Origin: Sphingobacterium sp. SRCM116780
Lineage (GTDB): Bacteria; Bacteroidota; Bacteroidia; Sphingobacteriales; Sphingobacteriaceae
NCBI RefSeq assembly: GCF_021442025.1
Contig: NZ_CP090446.1
Location: 992,001 to 1,056,000, forward strand
DNA length: 64,000 nucleotides
Reading direction: 5' to 3'
This document shows positions 18,366 through 26,100 of this stretch, piece by piece. The notes beneath the pieces were generated by a model, which ran no database searches, was not told the origin of the DNA, and was given only the letters and a program-made list of their open reading frames with translations. Made by a program: the position numbers and the translations under genes. The stretch's first letter is position 1, and the number at the start of each line of letters is the position of its first letter.

Positions 18366-20369
18366 ATGAAAGTACTTTCTTATCTCAAAATTTTTGTGTT
18401 TATATTGCTTTTGTTTGGGTGTTTTACTGGTAAAGGGCAGTCAGATAGTGCTTTAAAAAAGAAATCAGATTCTTTAGAGATGGAAATCAGGCAGAGTAGA
18501 TCAATTAATCAAGAAAAAAAATTAATTGTTGAATTATTGAAAACCAATGCATATAGAAATTCTAAGTTTTCCATACAATACGCAGAAAAAATCTTAAAGC
18601 AAAATCGTGGACAAGTCGATAGTCTTTATTTGACTAAAGTATACCTGTATTATGGTGTAAGTTTAATCGCTGACAATCAGTATGAAAAGGCAGATCGGGT
18701 TCATAAAGAAGGGATTTTATTTGCCGAAAAAATCCATAATAAAGAGGTTCTAAATGATTTAGTATTGTTGAAAGTGAATGAGGCTACACTATTTGGTGAG
18801 ATGGGGTATAGAAGTACACAACTTCAAAAAATGATTGATATTCTTCCCCTAATCCACCAGCTAAAGGATGATACGATAGCTTATGGTATGTACACCAATT
18901 TTGGACTGGCTTATTATGAACTTAGAGAATATAAGCGCGCACTGGAATATTTATATTTAGCGAGACCATTAATCAACAAAAATACTGTACGATATCATGA
19001 AAGAGGATACAATGAAATTTTGTTGGCAAGTGTTTACAAACGTTTAGGTCAAAGAGACAGTGTCATTAAATACACCGATCTTGCTGAAAAACAAATTAAC
19101 GAGTCATTAACACCTGGATACTTGGCTAGATTTTATACGCTTAAAGGATTGTCTTTCTTATACAAGAATAATCCCAATGAGGCTTTGAAATATATAAATA
19201 AAGGCAAGGAACAGGCGTTAAAAATTAACGTTAGTAAAGAAGAGCAATACGCTACTTTAGCTGAAATCGACTATTATACTTATTCGAAAAATTGGAACAA
19301 AGCGATCTATTTATTGGAAATGTTATTAACCAACAAAAATGAAACCCTCAAAGAAGACGCATTGGTAAAATTGGGAGAAGTGTATGAAAAATCAGGAAAT
19401 TACAAAAAATCAATAGAAACTTATAGAAAATTGGCGGCCCATCTGGTAGATGAAAAAAAAGGAAAAGAATCACTTCATTTTCAAGAATTAGATTACATCT
19501 ATAAATTTAAAGATAAAGTTCTGGAGAACGAGCGATTAAAAGCGAGTAATGAAAAATCTTTAGTAACCTCTCAACGAAACCAATTGTTTATTGCTGTTTT
19601 ATTGATTTTACTTGTTATCATATTGATTGTCATAATTTTCAGAAATAAAACTCAACTTCGGGAAAGGTTGATGAATGAACAGAAACTGAAATTGATGCAG
19701 GCAAATTTAGAGGAAGAAAAACAAAAGTATCTTATTGATGAAATGACGCTGTTGAGAAAAGTGGAAGATAAAGAACGGAATCGAATTGCTAATGACCTGC
19801 ATGATAGCATAGGAGGATTGCTTTCTTCCATTAAAATTTTAATTTATCATTTTAAAGAACAAAATCTTTTAGAACCCAACACCATAAAAAATGCAGATCA
19901 AATTTTAGATTATATTAATGAATCTAAACAGGAACTGAATCGTATTGTGTATAACCTGACGCCATTGGTTGTGGAAAGATTTGGTCTTATTGAAGCGATT
20001 AAACAATATTGTAAAAAGATTCAATCAGATCGATTAAAAATTCAACTTCAACTGGTTAGTTTTCCACCAAATCTTTCTACAGATAGTGAGATAACACTAT
20101 ATCGCGTTGTGCAAGAGGCTGTTCAAAATATTTTTAAACATGCAGATGCAACAGAGATATTGATTCAAATACAAACAACGAGAAAAGGAGTCGTTGTGAT
20201 TACGATCGAAGATAATGGTATAGGAATGGATGTCGATAAAATAAATTTAAATACTGGTTTAGGAATAAAAAGTCTTTATTCAAGAGTACACCATCTCAAA
20301 GGAAGTATTAAATTCGTTTCTAAACCGAATGGAGGAACTTCTCTTTATATTATTTGTAAACCAAATTAA
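18366..20369 (+). CDS. TPR-containing sensor histidine kinase (NarX/DesK type)
   Basis: 667 residues. N-terminal signal or anchor segment (FVFILLLFGCFTGKGQS), periplasmic TPR repeats (about residues 70-380, e.g. YKRALEYLYLARPLI and YKKSIETYRKLAAHL), one membrane helix (LFIAVLLILLVIILIVIIF, about 400-420), a coiled coil, then a HisKA_3 domain with phospho-acceptor His479 (RIANDLHDSIGGLLSS) and a HATPase domain (EAVQNIFKHADA; EDNGIGMD; GLGIKSLYSRVHHLKG). This layout is common in Bacteroidota. The adjacent divergent response regulator is the likely partner. The signal sensed is unknown. Confidence 0.93.
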   Translation: MKVLSYLKIFVFILLLFGCFTGKGQSDSALKKKSDSLEMEIRQSRSINQEKKLIVELLKTNAYRNSKFSIQYAEKILKQNRGQVDSLYLTKVYLYYGVSLIADNQYEKADRVHKEGILFAEKIHNKEVLNDLVLLKVNEATLFGEMGYRSTQLQKMIDILPLIHQLKDDTIAYGMYTNFGLAYYELREYKRALEYLYLARPLINKNTVRYHERGYNEILLASVYKRLGQRDSVIKYTDLAEKQINESLTPGYLARFYTLKGLSFLYKNNPNEALKYINKGKEQALKINVSKEEQYATLAEIDYYTYSKNWNKAIYLLEMLLTNKNETLKEDALVKLGEVYEKSGNYKKSIETYRKLAAHLVDEKKGKESLHFQELDYIYKFKDKVLENERLKASNEKSLVTSQRNQLFIAVLLILLVIILIVIIFRNKTQLRERLMNEQKLKLMQANLEEEKQKYLIDEMTLLRKVEDKERNRIANDLHDSIGGLLSSIKILIYHFKEQNLLEPNTIKNADQILDYINESKQELNRIVYNLTPLVVERFGLIEAIKQYCKKIQSDRLKIQLQLVSFPPNLSTDSEITLYRVVQEAVQNIFKHADATEILIQIQTTRKGVVVITIEDNGIGMDVDKINLNTGLGIKSLYSRVHHLKGSIKFVSKPNGGTSLYIICKPN

Positions 20370-20508
20370 TAATTGTTTTTATGTAGAGGGGAATAGTAAT
20401 TAATGAATGATGCGTTAAGAAAGTAAAGTAGGTTAAAAGGAGTGACCTTATACTTTATTTTGACTACCTTTAGATAGGTGCAAAAAGTTATTATTGCTAA
20501 GTGAAACA

Positions 20509-21090
20509 ATGCCAGAAGCCATACAAAAGTATTCATTCGTATTTCAACCTTCTGAAGAGGGAATTCAAATTGTAAAATCGATTAAGGAAGATTTAAAGAA
20601 TAAGATAGGCTGGTTTTCTAGTTGTCATGCTTTGGCACACATGACGATATGTGAATGTTTTGCAGATGAATCCAAACTTTATTATATCAAAAAGCAGCTT
20701 GTTGAAGTTTTGAAATATGAAAAATCACAATATGTCTATTTTGAAGAATACGCTTTTTTCCCCAATCATGGTACTTTTTATATTGCTCCAACATTAAAAT
20801 CAAAACAGTTTTTGAAAGAAAAAATGAACGTAATTACGAATATTGATTTTGGTACACCAATTAATAAAAGTAACGAACCTCATTTAACGGTAGCGAGGAA
20901 ACTTGATCAAGAAAAATTGGCTATTGCAGTTCAAAATTATAAGATGATTGATTTGGATTTTTTTTGTGCGAGTATTTTTTTGCGAAGATTCAATCCCATT
21001 AGAAAGCAATACGATATTATTGAAGAATTTAGGTTTGGTAATGTCCCAAAACCAGCTCAAGAAGAAGGACAATTATCTTTCGATTTTTAA
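20509..21090 (+). CDS. 2'-5' RNA ligase / cyclic phosphodiesterase-like protein
   Basis: 193 residues from the ATG at 20509; a TTG five codons upstream is less likely. It shows the two H-x-T-x motifs of the 2H phosphoesterase fold: HMTICECF (about residue 44) and HLTVARKL (about 125), roughly 80 residues apart. Family members hydrolyse or ligate 2'-5' or 2',3'-cyclic RNA ends. The extreme C-terminus (EEGQLSFDF) resembles a bacterial sliding-clamp binding peptide, which may be chance. It is monocistronic; the following mntH gene has its own leader. Confidence 0.83.
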   Translation: MPEAIQKYSFVFQPSEEGIQIVKSIKEDLKNKIGWFSSCHALAHMTICECFADESKLYYIKKQLVEVLKYEKSQYVYFEEYAFFPNHGTFYIAPTLKSKQFLKEKMNVITNIDFGTPINKSNEPHLTVARKLDQEKLAIAVQNYKMIDLDFFCASIFLRRFNPIRKQYDIIEEFRFGNVPKPAQEEGQLSFDF

Positions 21091-21169
21091 TAAAAGGATA
21101 AAAATGTAGGACTTTCGTTTAATGATTTCTATCTTTATTTGCAAAAGAAAGATTCGAGGAAAGTACTAC

Positions 21170-23050
21170 ATGAATAAAGATCCATACCACCATGAAAAAT
21201 CTTTGTCTGATGTGCACGAAAGTGTTGAAATCAGTAAAGGTACATCAAAATTAAAACGAGCACTAAGTTTTTTCGGTCCTGCATATTTGATTAGTGTGGG
21301 GTATATGGATCCTGGGAATTGGGCAACTGATTTAGCAGGAGGGAGTCAGTTTGGGTATGCATTACTTTGGGTTTTGTTGATGAGTAATATCATGGCTTTG
21401 TTATTACAAAGCTTATGTACACGTTTGGGGATTGTGAGACGTAGAGATCTTGCTCAATGTAATCGAGAAACCTATCCAAGAAGGATGAATTTTGTGTTGT
21501 ATATTTTGGCAGAAATTGCAATTGCAGCCTGTGATCTCGCTGAAGTATTAGGAATGGCAATAGGCCTGAACCTATTGTTTGGTATTGACATCCTTTGGGG
21601 AGTCTTAATCAGCTTTGCGGATACCTTCTTGATCATGTATCTACAAAAACTAGGGATGCGTAAAATGGAACTCTTTATTATTGGGTTGGTCTCGATGATA
21701 GGTATGTGTTTTATGATCGAGATGTTTTTGGTTCAACCAGATTTTAGCGAAGTCGTTACTGGATTTATCCCTAGCTTACCCAATAGTGCCGCTCTTTATA
21801 TTGCTATTGGTATTATTGGTGCTACCGTTATGCCGCACAATCTATACTTACACTCCGCATTGGTGCAGACCCGTAAAATTGACCGAGATGAGCATTCGAT
21901 AAAAAAAGCGCTTAAATATAATTTTTTTGATAGCGCTATCGCTTTAAATTTAGCTTTTTTGGTCAATGCCGCTATCCTCATTCTTGCTTCCGCAGCATTC
22001 CATAAAAATGGTATGCATAACGTAGCCGAATTGGAAGACGCTTATCATTTATTAGGAAAAACATTAGGAAACGATTTAGCTCCCAAACTATTTGCGGTCG
22101 CATTGATCTTAGCAGGACAAAGTTCTACAGTAACAGGTACATTGGCGGGACAGATTGTGATGGAAGGTTATCTAAGATTACGGATTAGCCCCACGTTAAG
22201 AAGAATTATCACCCGTTTATTAGCGATAATTCCTGCTGTTTTAGTGATTTTAATTGCAGGTGAATCAGAAGTTGGTTCTTTATTGATTTTTAGTCAAGTG
22301 ATATTAAGTATGCAATTGGCTTTTGCGGTAATCCCATTGATTCACTTTGTGAGTGATAAGAAAAAAATGGGCAATTTTGCTATTAAACCTTACCTACAGG
22401 TATTAGCCTGGCTGATCGCTATCGTCATTGCCGTCTTAAATATAAAATTAGTGTACGAAGAAATTTCAAAATGGATTGTAAAATATGATCAATGGTGGTT
22501 GACAATATTGCTGATTGCAGGGGCAGTTGGTATGGTTGTATTATTGGTCATGACTGTTTTGTATCCGATCCTACACAAGAACAAACGAGCTGTACTGAGC
22601 GTGCATCCCCCTTTTGAAGAGTTAGTTTTTGAAGAACCCAAAGTTTTTAACAAGGTGGTTTTAGCTTTAGATTATTCCGCATCAGATACCAAGACTGTAC
22701 AATATGCCCTTTCTATTGCGAACAAAAATTCTCATTTTATTCTCGTACATATCGTAGAAAGTGCAACGGTAAAATATACAGGAGAAAGTACAGACGATTT
22801 GGAATCAAGACAAGATTTGGCACGATTAAAAAAATATGCACACTTCTTTTCAGATAGAGATTATCAAGTGGATTTTGAACTTGGATATAACAATCGTGTT
22901 ATGTCTATCGCCAAAATCTGCGAACAGTACCAAGCCGATTTATTGATTGTTGGAAGTCATGGACATACTGGTGTGAAGGATTTTGTATTTGGAGAAACTG
23001 TTAATAAATTGCGACATGCAGTAAAAATACCCGTATTTATTGCTCAATAA
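21170..23050 (+). CDS. mntH: Nramp-family divalent metal transporter fused to a UspA domain
   Basis: 626 residues from the ATG at 21170, chosen because GAGGAAAG precedes it by about 9 nt and the 16 codons upstream look non-coding. The Nramp part (about residues 30-470) has the metal-binding motifs DPGNWATD (Asp47) and MPHNLYLHSALVQTR (Met221), and imports Mn2+ or Fe2+ with protons. After the last helices a universal stress domain starts near residue 495 (KVVLALDYSASDTKTVQYAL) and ends with the ATP-binding pattern GSHGHTGVKDFVFGETVNKL. The fusion suggests nucleotide-dependent gating or regulation. No metal regulator gene is adjacent. Confidence 0.94.
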   Translation: MNKDPYHHEKSLSDVHESVEISKGTSKLKRALSFFGPAYLISVGYMDPGNWATDLAGGSQFGYALLWVLLMSNIMALLLQSLCTRLGIVRRRDLAQCNRETYPRRMNFVLYILAEIAIAACDLAEVLGMAIGLNLLFGIDILWGVLISFADTFLIMYLQKLGMRKMELFIIGLVSMIGMCFMIEMFLVQPDFSEVVTGFIPSLPNSAALYIAIGIIGATVMPHNLYLHSALVQTRKIDRDEHSIKKALKYNFFDSAIALNLAFLVNAAILILASAAFHKNGMHNVAELEDAYHLLGKTLGNDLAPKLFAVALILAGQSSTVTGTLAGQIVMEGYLRLRISPTLRRIITRLLAIIPAVLVILIAGESEVGSLLIFSQVILSMQLAFAVIPLIHFVSDKKKMGNFAIKPYLQVLAWLIAIVIAVLNIKLVYEEISKWIVKYDQWWLTILLIAGAVGMVVLLVMTVLYPILHKNKRAVLSVHPPFEELVFEEPKVFNKVVLALDYSASDTKTVQYALSIANKNSHFILVHIVESATVKYTGESTDDLESRQDLARLKKYAHFFSDRDYQVDFELGYNNRVMSIAKICEQYQADLLIVGSHGHTGVKDFVFGETVNKLRHAVKIPVFIAQ

Positions 23051-23078
23051 TTTTATATTATAATTTTTAGATAAAAGA

Positions 23079-23111
23079 TTGTAGAAGTGTTCGCTATCTT
23101 CTTTATCTTTA
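23079..23111 (+). promoter_or_regulatory. promoter of the giant helicase gene
   Basis: TTG (23079-23081), 22 nt, TATCTTTA (23104-23111), one mismatch to the Bacteroidota consensus. The predicted start of transcription leaves a leader of only about 12-15 nt before the ATG at 23131. Confidence 0.55.
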
Positions 23112-23130
23112 GTCAATAGCTATAACACGA

Positions 23131-26100
23131 ATGGATTATATTAAACAGGTCAAAATAGAGAAAGAAATAACAACCTTTTTGAATCTTGCTATGTATCAAC
23201 ATCAGATTAATTTTTTAAGTAATCTGATGGTTGCTAACCAAAGCGGTGTTATTTTAGAAAAGATTCGTATTGATATCGAATCAGATATGGATTGGATGGA
23301 ACCTTATTCCTATCAACTTGCTTACCTTCCAATTGGAGTTCCTGTTAAAATTCCTATAGATAAAATAATCCTCAAACCTGCTTCTTTTATTCGTTTATCG
23401 GAGGTCGAGCGTGCATCTTTTCATATTCGAATCTATCAACAGGAAAACTTGCTTGTAGCGGAAACTGCAGAAATTGAATTACAACCCTTATCTTTTTTCG
23501 GAGGATTCAATATTCTTCCAGAATTATTAGCTTCTTATATAACACCCAATCATCCTTATGTTTATGCTATTAAGCATAAAGCTATTGTATATCTAGAGCA
23601 GCAAAACCTAGCAGCAAAGTTCGAAGGTTATCAATCCGAAGAACCAGCGCGTATATTGGAAATGATGCGGGCCATTTATAAAGCGATACAGGAGGAAGAG
23701 ATCGTTTATAGCGCATTGCCTCCAAGTTTTGAGAATAAAGGACAACGCTTGCGACTTTTAGATATGATTGCCACCGAACATTTTGGCAATTGTATTGATT
23801 TAAGTTTGTTATTTGCAGCCTGTCTGGAAGCGATTGATCTAAATCCGATTATTATCGTCACCAAAGGACATGCTTTTGTTGGTTGTTGGCTTCATCAAGA
23901 TAAATTCCCGCAGATTATCAATGAAGATAAAACTGCAATAACCAAACGATTTGCCAAGGGAATAAGCGAATTGGCCGTCATCGAAGCGACCAGTGTTTGC
24001 AAGGGAAACAACATAACTTTTAATGAAGCAAAAGATTTAGCGGAAGCGAGCCTAATTGGTAAAGAAGACTTTATACTCTCCATTGATATCAAACAAGCGC
24101 GTGCAAATGGTATAAAACCACTTCCACTCAAAATAGATACAACAACAGCCGATGTGTCTGATTTTATCTTAAAAAATGCAAGCTCAAGTTCAGCAGAAGA
24201 AAAGATAGAAATTGGAAAAATATATGAAGAAAATGAATTAAAGGACAGTAGTCCTGTTAGTAAACAAAAAGTTTGGGAACGTAAATTATTAGATCTATCC
24301 CTTCGTAATAATTTACTGAATCTGCGGACCACAAAAAACATGCTTCAACTTATGGATGTGGACATCCATGAATTGGAAAATATTTTAGCCGATGGTAAAA
24401 GCTTTTCGATTAGTCCGAGTGCCAATGCCTCAATATTGAAACAATATAATATCTTCAACGAAGCATTGCATCCCTCTTCTTCCGCGTATCTCTTAGCAAA
24501 AGAAGAACTGACCTATAATCGTTTAGTATCTTATTACCATAGTGAAGATTTAGACACCATTTTAACGCATATCTATCGAAATGCAAAGTTATCTATCGAA
24601 GAGAACGGATCTAGTACACTGTATCTTGCGATTGGTTTATTGAAATGGCGGGATAAAAAAACACCCGATCAAGTTCGTTCTGCACCCATTCTATTAATTC
24701 CCGTGGAATTAAGCCGACGATCCATCAACGCTAAATTTACACTTCGAAGCCGCGAAGAGGAAACAATGATTAATATTACGTTACTCGAGTTTCTACGTCA
24801 AGAATATGAGTTGGATTTAAGTGGTTTAGAAGAATTACCGCAAGATGGAAGGGGAGTTGATGTTGCGCAAGTGATTACGCAAGTCAGACGAGCGATTATG
24901 GGACTAAAGGGTTGGGATATTGCTGATCAGGTTATCCTGGGTAATTTTTCTTTCAATAAATTGATCTTATGGAACGATATTGCGAATCAATCAGAAGCAA
25001 TAGCGAAGAGTAATATTGTCAAAAGTCTTATTGACGGTCAATTAAGACTACCTATTTCTATCGAAAATACGCTTTTAGATTTTGATAACATAAATCCAAC
25101 AGCATTAGCGTTACCAATCGCTACGGATGTATCACAATTAGAAGCTATCTATACATCCAATCAAAATCAAAGTTTTATATTGCATGGTCCTCCTGGCACA
25201 GGAAAATCACAAACCATTACCAATATCATTGCAAATGCATTGTATCAGGGAAAGAAAGTATTATTCGTTGCCGCGAAGAAAGCGGCCTTAGATGTCGTGC
25301 ATAAGCGTCTAGCGGCTATAGGACTTGCTAACTTTTGTTTGGAGTTACATTCCAATAAAGCGAAAAAATCGGATGTCCTCGCACAGCTTGCCCAGACTTT
25401 GGATCAACCGCAATTGAAAGGTAATTTTAGTTTCCAAGAAGAGGCTAATCAATTAATAAATGCGAAAAAAGATCTTCAGGTCTATATTGAACTTTTGCAT
25501 GCACAACAACCTATCGGTTGGAGTTTGTACGATAGTATTATCGAGATTTCGACACTAGAGTCTTATGGTTTTTCGAAGATTCATTTATCAACGACAATCT
25601 TTGATACGTTGACACCCGAAAAATGGCGTTCCTGGCAAGATCTGATACAAGATCTCTATTCTGTATCGCAGATCATTACCAAACCGAGTCAAAATCCATT
25701 AAAAGGGATTGCTCTTAACAATTTCTCACCCATTATACAACAACAAGTTGAATCATCAGTATCCCAGTTGCAACAACGCTTATTGGATTATGAAAAAGCC
25801 ATGCAGACTTTTACATCAGCATTGGAGATTCCTGTTGAAGTACATTCTTGGGAAAACATGGTTCAGTTTAACCAGTTTGCACAGTTATTATTGACTTTAC
25901 CAGAAACCAACTTAACGTTTTGGCAATACCTTTTACACCAATCTCAACAAAATATACTAGATCAATGGTTGGTTCATTTTGAAGACTTTCAGAAGAAAAG
26001 GATAGCTATACTATCCTTAGCACATAAAAGTGTGTTAGACGCGAATTTAACAGCCTTAGAGTCGATATGGAACGAAGCTAAGCAACGTTGGTTTTTACCA

